From assembly GCA_903875055.1 (NCBI GenBank), contig CAIQUX010000259.1, positions 1 through 42,095 of the forward strand: DNA of 42,095 bases. Direction: 5' to 3'. Positions 19,438-28,926 of this stretch are shown here, piece by piece; within the stretch, counting starts at the first letter, position 1, and each line of letters starts with the position of its first letter. Origin of the DNA: an uncultured Bacteroidota bacterium. GTDB lineage: Bacteria > Bacteroidota > Bacteroidia > Chitinophagales > Chitinophagaceae. The notes under the pieces are model-generated. The model saw only the letters and a program-made list of their open reading frames with translations, searched no databases and had not been told where the DNA came from. A program made the position numbers and the translations under genes.

Positions 19438-20343
19438 TTACCAACTACCTTCCTTATTCTTTACAATAGTGAAAACTCTTGACAAGTTAAATCCTATACG
19501 AATTTGCCCCTTTCCCCAATTTTCGGTAGTTTCTGAGATGAACGCCTTTTCATTCATTCCTCTAGTATTCGTAATATGAAGTTGAAACACGTGACCTCCG
19601 GTTTCTATATCAAAACCGATAGACAACGGGATCTGATTATACCCGTTTCGTCCCCCGTAGAGAATAGGATAAGTATCAAGAATCAGCGCGCTACGGTTTG
19701 ATAATTTAATCCTTCCTCCGATACCCAGCGCCACCATATTATTATTATCTGAATTGTATTCTACCAGATTTCTGTGAACGAATGCAGGTGAAAGTTGTAA
19801 TGTGAAAGCGGTACCAAATTTTCGTCCCAAAATAAGTTGATGGTAATACCCGATTCTGTTTTCCATCTTAGCCCTAAACTGATCAGTCTCTTTGGCTGTC
19901 TTCATCGTAATTCCTGAAACCCATACGATAGATATTGGAAATGAACCAGGCCCTTTGCTTTGAGGTATGATGCGATATTTTACAAAGCCGTCCAGCTCCT
20001 TATTGAAGGTGCTTCGACCAAAGCCAAGTGACAGATTCTTAGTTACACCATAATCGAAGCCAAAGCGCATACTGGCCTGATCAAGCCCAAATAATTCGTG
20101 ATATCCACTCGAAAGAGTTCCGAATCTATGTAGAATCCTAAAATCCAGCACTCCCTTCCCGAGCATTTCCATGGAATGTCCGTTGATAACTCGAGATGAT
20201 TTAAATGCATTGTGGATGTATTGCTTTTGAGGGGTGTTACCGGCATTCAACAATTTCTCCAAATCGTCGGTTTGTGCTATTGATGAAAAACTGAAGGATA
20301 TCAAACCCAACACGATCATCACAATCTTATATTTATTGGTCAT
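19438..20343 (-). CDS. DUF5777-like outer-membrane beta-barrel protein
   Basis: Signal peptide (MTNKYKIVMIVLGLISFSFSSIAQ), barrel-type strands (DYGVTKNLSLGFGRSTFNKELDGFVKYRI), C-terminal RIGFNLSRVFTI. Start set at the internal Met. Confidence 0.7.
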   Translation of the reverse strand: MTNKYKIVMIVLGLISFSFSSIAQTDDLEKLLNAGNTPQKQYIHNAFKSSRVINGHSMEMLGKGVLDFRILHRFGTLSSGYHELFGLDQASMRFGFDYGVTKNLSLGFGRSTFNKELDGFVKYRIIPQSKGPGSFPISIVWVSGITMKTAKETDQFRAKMENRIGYYHQLILGRKFGTAFTLQLSPAFVHRNLVEYNSDNNNMVALGIGGRIKLSNRSALILDTYPILYGGRNGYNQIPLSIGFDIETGGHVFQLHITNTRGMNEKAFISETTENWGKGQIRIGFNLSRVFTIVKNKEGSW

Positions 20344-20351
20344 ACAGTTAT

Positions 20352-20897
20352 TTATTTCATTGCCTCCAAGGTACAATTCACGTTAATTTTTACATCTTTC
20401 GAAATCTTATCCTTGACGGCTCCAGGTATGATAATTCCATAGTCGGCGAGTAGTACTGAGAAAGCTGATTTTAACTCCGGTTTACCTCCCTTTATGATCA
20501 CCTTACCTGAAAATTTGACATCCTTTGTCACACCATGTATCATTAATTTACCGGTAACATCCGCAGGATAGTCTCCATCTTTTGCAAAATTGATGGCTGC
20601 TAAATTGCTTATGCTCCCCTTAAACGAAGCTTTTGGAAACTTATCGCTTTCCATGTAATTTTCGTTAAAGTGTTCTTGCATCAGTTGTTTTTCAAATACA
20701 AAACTTTTAATCTGAATAATAAAGTCAAGCGAACCTGATTTTGAATCCAGCAGACAAGCAACTGATTTATTACTGCCTTCGATTTTTTCGATAGCACCTG
20801 TTGCGCCAAAATCGATGGCGCCTGTTTTTGTCATGAATCTCTGAGCATTCGTCTGCAAAGCGACAAAGACCAGTAAAGAGAAAAGAGTCTGTTTCAT
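20352..20897 (-). CDS. YceI-family secreted protein (paralog 1)
   Basis: HFNENYMESDKFPKASFKGSI, ADVTGKLMIHGVTKDVKFSGKV. Confidence 0.85.
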   Translation of the reverse strand: MKQTLFSLLVFVALQTNAQRFMTKTGAIDFGATGAIEKIEGSNKSVACLLDSKSGSLDFIIQIKSFVFEKQLMQEHFNENYMESDKFPKASFKGSISNLAAINFAKDGDYPADVTGKLMIHGVTKDVKFSGKVIIKGGKPELKSAFSVLLADYGIIIPGAVKDKISKDVKINVNCTLEAMK

Positions 20898-20904
20898 AAT
20901 ATTC

Positions 20905-21351
20905 TTATTTTTTTTCTAGTGAGCAATAATTCATTTCCAATGTATTTCCTAAACCAAGGTCATCCAAATCAATATTAAAACCTGCTATTTTGCCCTTAAT
21001 GCAAACCGGCTGCCCTTCTTTAAGAAACGAACATGAGGCTTGATGTCTGTCATCAATCTGACAGGTAATGCTTGATGCAGTAGAGCTATCGCCCAACTCA
21101 ACTCTGGTTGAAGTAGAATCTTTCGTAATTTTTTTAATAACACCTTTTACTGCAACCAATTCATGAACAAGACTTCTAAGGCTGCTAGTATCGTTTGACA
21201 TTTTATCCATTATCGCTTTAAAGGAATATGTAGCCTTCGGCGCTGTGTCCGAAAAATCATCAGCAGCCTTGTTGACATATTTCAACACAATGACACCTGC
21301 TATCGCGATGACAGCCAGTATCACCAAAGTGTATTTCAATTTATTTCCCAT
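20905..21351 (-). CDS. membrane-anchored OB-fold-like (tRNA_anti-like) protein
   Basis: N-terminal TM anchor; SLRSLVHELVAVKGVIKKITKDSTSTRVELGDSSTASSITCQIDDRHQ pattern typical of OB-fold tRNA_anti-like proteins. Confidence 0.65.
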   Translation of the reverse strand: MGNKLKYTLVILAVIAIAGVIVLKYVNKAADDFSDTAPKATYSFKAIMDKMSNDTSSLRSLVHELVAVKGVIKKITKDSTSTRVELGDSSTASSITCQIDDRHQASCSFLKEGQPVCIKGKIAGFNIDLDDLGLGNTLEMNYCSLEKK

Positions 21352-21353
21352 GT

Positions 21354-21701
21354 TTAATTATTATTTGCCCCACGGTTTACCCATGTTTGAATTTTGGAAA
21401 TGGTGCAACTATCCAACGGGCCATCTTTAGGCATTCTCCCAGCTCTTGTTGAATTCAGAACGGCATCGTAGTTTGCCTTCACGTTATCATACCCTTCAAG
21501 ATTGATACCCCCATTCATTGTTGTGTTATTGTGGCATGCCAAACATTTATTGGTTAAGATCGGATTAATGACGGCTGAAAACTTTGTATTGGTCGTATCG
21601 CAAATACTATTGAAGGCTTCATATTTATTGTTCTTGCAGCTATTGAAGGCAATGATTGCAAAGAGCAATGCGGCCAAGGTGAAAAACGTCTTCTGCATCA
21701 T
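21354..21701 (-). CDS. c-type cytochrome-like exported lipoprotein
   Basis: Lipoprotein-like signal (ALLFAIIAFNSCKNNK) and one heme motif CLACHNNTTMNGGINLEGYDNVKA, then GRMPKDGPLDSCTISKIQTWVNRGA. Confidence 0.85.
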   Translation of the reverse strand: MMQKTFFTLAALLFAIIAFNSCKNNKYEAFNSICDTTNTKFSAVINPILTNKCLACHNNTTMNGGINLEGYDNVKANYDAVLNSTRAGRMPKDGPLDSCTISKIQTWVNRGANNN

Positions 21702-21715
21702 GTATAAAATTTGAA

Positions 21716-21723
21716 CAAATGTA
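21716..21723 (-). promoter_or_regulatory. Candidate -7 element (TACATTTG on minus strand) for the cytochrome/OB/YceI/DUF5777 unit
   Basis: CAAATGTA on the plus strand in the gap between the response regulator stop and the cytochrome gene. Confidence 0.4.
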
Positions 21724-21789
21724 TTGTTTAAACTTGTTTCTTACATTATTGAAGAGACAAAATGGGAATACTCTGCTACGAAAAGGGTG

Positions 21790-22539
21790 TTATTCTTTTT
21801 TTAGCCATTTTTTAAACAATGAAGATCTTTCACTACTCACAATAGCCTCTATGCTTAATTGCGGATCGAGCACCAGGACTATCCTCGACTTTGAGGCTGT
21901 GTGTATATCCTTGATGGCCTTAGCGTTCGCTATGATCTGACGGTTTATTCTGAAAAAATCTGCAGGATCTAGCAAAGCTTCAATCTTATCCAAAGAAAGG
22001 TCAATAGGGGAATTCTTACCTTCATTATCGCAAATAAAACTGAGTTTATCCTTTGAAAAAAAATAGGCGATATCTTTCACCAATATCGATTTGATCTTGT
22101 TCCCCAGTTTAATGACAAATCGGTCTTTGTACTTTTTACCGGCCGAACTGAGGAGGCTTTCAATGCCAAGTGTCGAATAGTTGTGTTGAAGATTTCTGAA
22201 TTTGAGTATGGCAGCTTCCAATTCTTCTTTTTTCACCGGCTTTAGAAGGTAGTCAACGCTGTTCACCTTAAATGCGTCAATGTCATACTCATCATAAGCT
22301 GTGATAAATATCACAGGGCAGGAAATATCGCTTTTCTTCAATATTTCAAAACTGGAACCGTCTGCAAGCTGGATATCCATAAACATAATCTGAGGATGCG
22401 GGTTTCTGGAAAGCCATTGAACAGAGGCCTCCACTGACTCGAGTGTGCCCAGAATTTCAATTGTGGGGTCTACTTCAAGCAGCAATTTTGTAATGCGTCG
22501 TGCCGCAGGCTTTTCGTCTTCAATAATAAGAGCTTTCAT
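21790..22539 (-). CDS. LytTR-family response regulator
   Basis: Receiver: ALIIEDEKPAARRI, IMFMDIQLADGSSFEIL, VIFITAYDEYDIDAFKVNSVDYLLKPV; C-terminal LytTR-type domain. Confidence 0.93.
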   Translation of the reverse strand: MKALIIEDEKPAARRITKLLLEVDPTIEILGTLESVEASVQWLSRNPHPQIMFMDIQLADGSSFEILKKSDISCPVIFITAYDEYDIDAFKVNSVDYLLKPVKKEELEAAILKFRNLQHNYSTLGIESLLSSAGKKYKDRFVIKLGNKIKSILVKDIAYFFSKDKLSFICDNEGKNSPIDLSLDKIEALLDPADFFRINRQIIANAKAIKDIHTASKSRIVLVLDPQLSIEAIVSSERSSLFKKWLKKE

Positions 22540-22549
22540 GTATAATGTT

Positions 22550-25354
22550 TTAAGAATTCAAAATTGGTAATCGTACTTCAAAAAATTGGTCCGTCTTATA
22601 AATTTCAACATCTTGCCGGCTGAAAAGTTTAAACCGGTTTCTGATATTCTGGAGACCGATATTCTCTCCTTCTTCCTTATGGTTCTTCTCATTCAGATTA
22701 TTCAATATGACCAGCCGATTCATTTTGATACTGATCGATATCATCAAAGGCTTTACTGTGGATATAACATTATGCTTGATTGCATTTTCTGCCAAAAGTT
22801 GCAATGTCAGTGGAGGAATCATTAAATCTGTTATTTGACTTGCTGAACATTCATTATGAAGATGCAGGGAATCTCCAAATCTCATTTTTTGAAGGTACAC
22901 ATATTTATCCAGCAAAACAAACTCTTCTTCAAGAGTAACCAAGTTTAACTTGGTGTATGAGAGCAGAGAACGATAATAATCACTGAGCATCTGGGCATAT
23001 TCGATCGCTTTTTCCTGATCCTCGTCAATGACCTGTATCAGCGTGTTGAAACTATTGAATAGAAAATGAGGATTTACCTGATGTTTTAATGTTTCAAATT
23101 CAGCGATTGCCTTTTCTTTCTCCAGTTGTTGCACCTTGCTGACTCGTGATTCACGGAATCTGATATAGTAATAAATGATCACTGTGATTACCGAAAAAGA
23201 GAAAAAGACGAACCAATTTTGCTTCCAGAACGGGTTTCTGATGAAGAAGGAATAGCGCTCTTCAGTCGCATTCAGGAAACGGGGGTTGTTGGCCGATTGC
23301 AAAATAAATTCATATCGCCCTGGATTCAGTCTTGGGAATACTACCTCTTTGTCCACTGTCGTATTCCATTGTTCATTTAACCCCTTCAACTTATATTGAT
23401 AATAGGTCATCTGTTCTGTATTATAATTCGACGAGATCAGGAATTTGAAGTAATTCTCTTCATAATTGAATGTATTCTTGTCCTTCACGATATACTTACC
23501 CATTACCAGAATCTCATCAATTTGAGCCTGCGGAATGAAATGCGTCTTGTAACTTGGAAAATATAATTTCAGTATTCCCAGATTGGTACCGATATAGATG
23601 TTCGCATACTGATCGGCCGAAATGGAGTTGGTTTCTGGGATATCGGCCATATGAAGGGATTCAAAATTCAGGCTTGAGACCGTAAAATGCTCAATATCGA
23701 TCAGGTCTATCCCGACCGATGAAACTGCAATCAAATATTTTTTCTGGTAACTTCGAAGGCAAAGAATTTCATTAGACGAAAGCCCGTTGTTTTTAGTCAG
23801 ATGAACGACCGAATCACTGCCGTAACAGTAAAGACCATCAGAATAAGCATTAAACCACATCCGTCCATCGTAATCTTCATCAATACTGTAGAAAAGATTG
23901 GGACGTCTTTTCTGGTCAAGCACAATATCAGCTACTTTTCCATCTGAAATTCTTAAAATCCCTTGTCCGTCAGTAGCCAGCCATAAAGTCCCCTTGCTGT
24001 CCTTTTTAACATCATAGACATAGTATTTTTTTCTATGATATTCATCCTCAAGAGAACGGAATTTGTAGTTACCTGATGTGTTTTCACTATACCATACACC
24101 ATTGAGGCTCGATACCCATATATTATTCTGATCACCGGTTATTGTCAATATATCGGAAGTCTCAACAGAACTATCAATCTGAATTTTACGAAAGGAAAGA
24201 TTTGTCGTATCCACCTGATAAAGACCTTTACCAGAGGTACCTGCCCATATCCTGCCATGCACATCAATAAAAATCGATGTGATATCGATGAGGTCTGCAG
24301 GTGATGTTAAATTCGTTTTTTGTATCCTTTTGGTTGAATAATTGAACTTAATGAGTCCCTGGTCCGGGGTAAGGTAGATGGTATGCCCGCTATCAACAAA
24401 TATTGAATGCACATTGGCAAGCGGGAAACCACTCAGAGTTCTGATGGCAGTTATCTGTTCACCTACAGAAGAAACCAGCAGCCTGTTACCGCAAAGCCAA
24501 ACAGTTGCTTCTTTATCGACCTCAATCTTTTTGACAGGCTCATTGTTAACGGTGGTCTCAACAAGATTTCCTTTCATATCAAGAAAGTAAGCCCCATTTT
24601 CTGTAGCGACAATAATCATATGGTCGAGAATTCTGAGATCATTGATCTGTGAAGAGTTCCAAATATCATGATCAAACAAAGTAACAGTTGAATCAGACAG
24701 GTTTATCTTACATACATCCCCTCCCTGGGTTCCACAGTAAAGGAAAGAATCAGCTAAAGCAAAGCAGGTCACTAACCGGTCAGGGATGCGACGATTCATA
24801 TAGCAGGCATTGATTGAGTCAAGTGATATCTGCATATTGACCCCTAAATCCGTTGAGGACCAGATTGTATTATTTGAATCAATAAAGGTCTTGTAGACGA
24901 AATTATCTGTCAATCCATTGTTAGTTGTATAATGCATGATTGAGTAAGGCGATATGACAGCGTACCCGTTACCCTTCGATGAAATAGAAAGTAAATTGCT
25001 GCGCACACATATATCAGATATCTCCGCTTTCATATCACCTACTAGTTTCAGTGTTTTCAGATTCGTGTTATAGATGAACAATTTCCCTTCTGCCGTACCC
25101 AACAAGACAAGTTCATGCGAGGCAAGGATAGCTGTGATATTAAGACTAACAGGTAAAGGCACTCTGACAGATTCGGTATTTTTCCACTTAAATAACCCAC
25201 TCTCGCTACCTAACCATAGGACATTATTGGCATCAACGTACATCGTATTGTAACGGAGTTTATCCTCCCTTAGTTTACCTGCCCCGAACACAGGCAAGCT
25301 AAGACCAGCGTAGAGCAACAGAAAAAGAAGAATATATTTTAATTGTAACCTCAT
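22550..25354 (-). CDS. LytS-type sensor histidine kinase with Reg_prop beta-propeller sensor and Y_Y_Y domain
   Basis: Repeated Reg_prop-like blades (IWAGTSGKGLYQVD, LWLATDGQGILRISDG, MWFNAYSDGLYCYG), YQYKLKGLNEQWNTT...NPGRYEFILQSAN, TM, then LKHQVNPHFLFNSFNTLIQVI. Confidence 0.93.
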   Translation of the reverse strand: MRLQLKYILLFLLLYAGLSLPVFGAGKLREDKLRYNTMYVDANNVLWLGSESGLFKWKNTESVRVPLPVSLNITAILASHELVLLGTAEGKLFIYNTNLKTLKLVGDMKAEISDICVRSNLLSISSKGNGYAVISPYSIMHYTTNNGLTDNFVYKTFIDSNNTIWSSTDLGVNMQISLDSINACYMNRRIPDRLVTCFALADSFLYCGTQGGDVCKINLSDSTVTLFDHDIWNSSQINDLRILDHMIIVATENGAYFLDMKGNLVETTVNNEPVKKIEVDKEATVWLCGNRLLVSSVGEQITAIRTLSGFPLANVHSIFVDSGHTIYLTPDQGLIKFNYSTKRIQKTNLTSPADLIDITSIFIDVHGRIWAGTSGKGLYQVDTTNLSFRKIQIDSSVETSDILTITGDQNNIWVSSLNGVWYSENTSGNYKFRSLEDEYHRKKYYVYDVKKDSKGTLWLATDGQGILRISDGKVADIVLDQKRRPNLFYSIDEDYDGRMWFNAYSDGLYCYGSDSVVHLTKNNGLSSNEILCLRSYQKKYLIAVSSVGIDLIDIEHFTVSSLNFESLHMADIPETNSISADQYANIYIGTNLGILKLYFPSYKTHFIPQAQIDEILVMGKYIVKDKNTFNYEENYFKFLISSNYNTEQMTYYQYKLKGLNEQWNTTVDKEVVFPRLNPGRYEFILQSANNPRFLNATEERYSFFIRNPFWKQNWFVFFSFSVITVIIYYYIRFRESRVSKVQQLEKEKAIAEFETLKHQVNPHFLFNSFNTLIQVIDEDQEKAIEYAQMLSDYYRSLLSYTKLNLVTLEEEFVLLDKYVYLQKMRFGDSLHLHNECSASQITDLMIPPLTLQLLAENAIKHNVISTVKPLMISISIKMNRLVILNNLNEKNHKEEGENIGLQNIRNRFKLFSRQDVEIYKTDQFFEVRLPILNS

Positions 25355-25355
25355 C

Positions 25356-25889
25356 TTATTTGTTCATCAGTAGGGCTACATGAACTTCAATATTCTCAGC
25401 CACTTTCTTGTGTACAAGCCGAGGCACCTTGATTTTAAATTCTGTGAGATTAAGTTCAAAATTTGATTCAATGTTGAGTTGATTCTCATTTATGACGGTC
25501 AGCGTCGCGTGAATGATTTTATTGACTATGATGCCGTGAAGGTCAAAATTACCCTTTGCCCTCACGTTGTAAACACCAGGCTTATCAAAGCTTATTTCCT
25601 CAATGATCTTACCAGAAAATTTAGCTAATGGATACTGGTCACTTTCTACATAGTTTTCTGCATAATGCTCCTTTTGCAGTTCACTATTGAACCCATGAAA
25701 TGAATCTAGTGAAACGGCGAAACTAAACGCATTTGATTTTTCATTAATTACGCCTCTCAAATCTGAAGAATGGCTTTTAATTTTCTCCATCGTGGATCTC
25801 GAGATGAAGGACACATCACCATGAGCCGTCTTATAGAAACCAGCATCGTTGAAGAACATCATCAATAAGTAGGCGATAATCGGGAACAT
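25356..25889 (-). CDS. YceI-family protein (paralog 2)
   Basis: KEHYAENYVESDQYPLAKFSGKI aligns with HFNENYMESDKFPKASFKGSI in paralog 1. Confidence 0.82.
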   Translation of the reverse strand: MFPIIAYLLMMFFNDAGFYKTAHGDVSFISRSTMEKIKSHSSDLRGVINEKSNAFSFAVSLDSFHGFNSELQKEHYAENYVESDQYPLAKFSGKIIEEISFDKPGVYNVRAKGNFDLHGIIVNKIIHATLTVINENQLNIESNFELNLTEFKIKVPRLVHKKVAENIEVHVALLMNK

Positions 25890-25912
25890 GCTGTAAAGTT
25901 ACAAAATAAAAA

Positions 25913-25939
25913 AAACCACGGCCATATAAGTCGTGGTTT
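25913..25939 (-). terminator. Intrinsic terminator downstream of CotH1
   Basis: AAACCACG ... CGTGGTTT stem followed on the minus strand by a T-tract. Confidence 0.7.
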
Positions 25940-25959
25940 AAGCTTTGATTTTTCCTTGC

Positions 25960-28785
25960 TTATCTAAGTAATGTCACATCGCCTTTGTATGTTGATACAG
26001 AAGCATCTCTGAATTTTATTCTGATAAGGTATTGGTATACACCTATTTCTCCTTCTTTCCCATCGTAGGTGCCATTCCATCCCTGGGTAAGATTGCTGGT
26101 CTGATATACCATTTTCCCCCATCGATCATAAATCAACATCTCTATTCCTATAACGTCTTTACCAACTTGTACGCTGAACATATCATTCGTACCATCACCA
26201 TTTGGTGTAAATACATTTGGTATGAACACTTGCGATTTATCGACATCAGTCAACAATGGCAATGGTAATGGTGGTGGTGGTGGTGGCACATAAACGAATT
26301 CTGCTACGACGGTTTCTTTATCAAGATAATTCAATGCGGCTGATTTATTAGTCAGCGAAGGAGTGATGGTGGTGTTGGTATTATTCTTTTGCCATGTCAC
26401 AAAATTATAATTGGCTGCCGGCATTGCCACTATGTTATAAGGGAATCGACGGTCCAATGTCATTGTCGTCGGATAAGTCGAAATGCTTGCACCATTTAAA
26501 GTGATACTACCTGTTCCAGGAGGCGTCACATTGAAAGTCACATCTACCGAATCATAATTAAAATACTTAAAGTGAGCCACCACTGAATCCTTTTTCTTAA
26601 AATCAAACTGAATCAAATCTGTTGTGCTGTTGGGAAGAAAGTTATTGACGATATTTTGTTTCTCCCAATAATCGAATGCCCAATATTGACCACCGGTCGG
26701 AGTTGCTTTCATTGTATACATCGAATCGCCTGCTAAAATTTTATCCCATACATAAGGCGATTTGACTGAGCCGTCAAGGGCTATGGTACCACTACCCGGC
26801 GGGGTTACATCCAACTTCAACTCCTGTGGATTCAAGTCAAGACATGAATCTAATTTTCCTGTAATCAGTGCGCAACGATCATCCAAAAAGGTACGCATGG
26901 CTTGCACATTCGCATTCCAGTTTGCCATCGTTCCGGTCCATCGGGTACATTGTCGTGGCATATCAGGAGCAAATAAATTGACGATTGAATCGAAATGCGC
27001 TTTGATATTATGACATTCAAAACATGTATTCAGCATATGAATCCATTCATCTTTATATTGTTGTTTAAATTCAGGGCTTTGCAATAATAGTTCCAGCATG
27101 ATTCGATGCTTGACATTTGTATCAGTGTAAGGCTGATTCTGAAATAAGGTAGTTGCAGGTTCACAGGGGTTTGCATTGGCTGAAGTAGTCGCCAGTCCAG
27201 AATAATTAGGATTCCCAAGAGCACATATCGCATCCTCATCCCAAAGGGCATAACGCCATTTCACGCCTTGTCCTTTATTTCCTCTCCACCACATTGTATT
27301 CCAGTTAAGCCAATCGTGATTAACCAGATATTCATTGAAAATAAAATACTGGATAAAACTACGGGTATTCAAAAAAGTTTTGACATGATTGTAATTTGCC
27401 TGCACACTCATCGGGTTATTCAAGATGTAATTGAATATGTTTACCCATCCGGTATCGCTTCCCAAACGAATAGTCAATCCGCCCCAGTAGGACAAGTGGT
27501 CAACTTTCTTTGACGGTTGGCCGTAGTAATAAGAAAAGTAATCTCCATCTACCCGTTCTCTCATATCATAGATACCCCAATATTGACCATTGACAAATAC
27601 ATTCGATCCTTCAAACCGTCGGTAGTCCATATCCAATTGATATTTTTCGGCTAAGGTTTGTGCGAATACATCGCGAAGATGGCAACTGTTAGAAGGTCCA
27701 AGAGGGAAATTATCTGACGCACCGGCCTTCAGAATAATCCTGTCAAATGTATCTCGAAGGGTCGTGCTAAAAAACTTATGATTCATCGATCCCATAATAC
27801 CAGATTCGTCTGACGCTTCAAAATCAAATCCTTTTTGTGCATAGGCCCAAGAATCGTTTCCATGTTTAGAGGCCATGCCTTCAGTCTCGCAAATAAAGTT
27901 GTGGTTCTTATCGAAGAATTCAATTGAACTCCAAGCTGGCGTTGCACTCCATGAGAATAGATAATTTGGATTTGCTGATGCCAGCGTATAGGCTCCACAA
28001 ACACAAACAACCGGAAAGTTAGTCGTTTCATTAATCAAGTATGTATTTGTTTCAATTAGACTTGGCAGCACTGTCGAAACCGAACTGAAGGCTTTGGCAC
28101 GAACCGACTGTGTGACAGCGATATTGATAGGAGATGCATACACCGCGGATGTGGCAAGAGGTTCCGTGCCATCTAATGTATAACGGACAGTGACATTGGG
28201 GTCTGGCGATGTGATGATGATATTCTGTGCCGAAGAATAAAATCCTGCTTGTATATTAATGATGGGCGTGCTTGCATAGGATAAATAAGCCGGATTATTC
28301 GCTGCATTGGGAGTCGGTGTGTCATCAATTCGCCATGAAGCAGAGCCATCTGTGGTTCGGGCTCGAGAATGGTCCCGTTGCGTAATTTTCAATTTGACTG
28401 AATCCACCACCACACCGCTGGCATTCGACAAGATAAACCATTGTCCATAAGTCTGCCTCAACGTGAATTTAGCATGTATTTGACCACTTGTCACATCAAC
28501 GAGACCTCTGTTGCTGCAAAAAACCATTTTTCGACTGCCGGCATTGATATCTGTTACTGCCGGTATTTGCCACATTTGCAGATTGTTGGGGTCATTACTC
28601 AAATAATAACCTGTGAGATTCACTGGAGTTGCACCAGCATTATAAAGTTCCACCCAATCTTCTCGCTGCCCAAATGCATCAAAAGTGGTTGTAACATTTG
28701 AACACGAATATTCGTTTATCAACACCTGTGCGTGAGAAAGAAACGCAGCGGATATCAATAGGAGAATCGTAATATTTTTTTTCAT
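25960..28785 (-). CDS. secreted CotH-kinase-family protein (CotH1): LTD domain, chitobiase C-terminal-like domain, CotH, InlB-like repeats, T9SS type B (CHU_C) sorting domain
   Basis: VLINEYSCSN...DWVELYNAGATPVNLTGYYLSND (LTD); VRYTLDGTEPLATSAVYASPI; FDRIILKAGASDNF...VFVNGQYWGIYDMRERVDGDYF; WRYALWDEDAICALGN; VFIPNVFTPNGDGTNDMF...IYDRWGKMVYQT. Start at the internal Met preceding the signal peptide. Confidence 0.92.
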   Translation of the reverse strand: MKKNITILLLISAAFLSHAQVLINEYSCSNVTTTFDAFGQREDWVELYNAGATPVNLTGYYLSNDPNNLQMWQIPAVTDINAGSRKMVFCSNRGLVDVTSGQIHAKFTLRQTYGQWFILSNASGVVVDSVKLKITQRDHSRARTTDGSASWRIDDTPTPNAANNPAYLSYASTPIINIQAGFYSSAQNIIITSPDPNVTVRYTLDGTEPLATSAVYASPINIAVTQSVRAKAFSSVSTVLPSLIETNTYLINETTNFPVVCVCGAYTLASANPNYLFSWSATPAWSSIEFFDKNHNFICETEGMASKHGNDSWAYAQKGFDFEASDESGIMGSMNHKFFSTTLRDTFDRIILKAGASDNFPLGPSNSCHLRDVFAQTLAEKYQLDMDYRRFEGSNVFVNGQYWGIYDMRERVDGDYFSYYYGQPSKKVDHLSYWGGLTIRLGSDTGWVNIFNYILNNPMSVQANYNHVKTFLNTRSFIQYFIFNEYLVNHDWLNWNTMWWRGNKGQGVKWRYALWDEDAICALGNPNYSGLATTSANANPCEPATTLFQNQPYTDTNVKHRIMLELLLQSPEFKQQYKDEWIHMLNTCFECHNIKAHFDSIVNLFAPDMPRQCTRWTGTMANWNANVQAMRTFLDDRCALITGKLDSCLDLNPQELKLDVTPPGSGTIALDGSVKSPYVWDKILAGDSMYTMKATPTGGQYWAFDYWEKQNIVNNFLPNSTTDLIQFDFKKKDSVVAHFKYFNYDSVDVTFNVTPPGTGSITLNGASISTYPTTMTLDRRFPYNIVAMPAANYNFVTWQKNNTNTTITPSLTNKSAALNYLDKETVVAEFVYVPPPPPPLPLPLLTDVDKSQVFIPNVFTPNGDGTNDMFSVQVGKDVIGIEMLIYDRWGKMVYQTSNLTQGWNGTYDGKEGEIGVYQYLIRIKFRDASVSTYKGDVTLLR

Positions 28786-28926
28786 AACAAAAGTATCGGG
28801 TTTGTGTTTGGACAAGACATTCAGTACAATCCGAAAGTTAGGTTTTTGTCACCAAATAATCAATTTTTATCTCCTTAAACTTGATTCCTTGCGGTTAAAA
28901 TGTATTATTGTAGGAAATTATAGATT

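Noticed and set aside
28788-28795. TACTTTTG on the minus strand as the CotH1 promoter
   Set aside because: It lies only ~3 nt before the likely ATG at 28785, too close unless the transcript is leaderless; not called.
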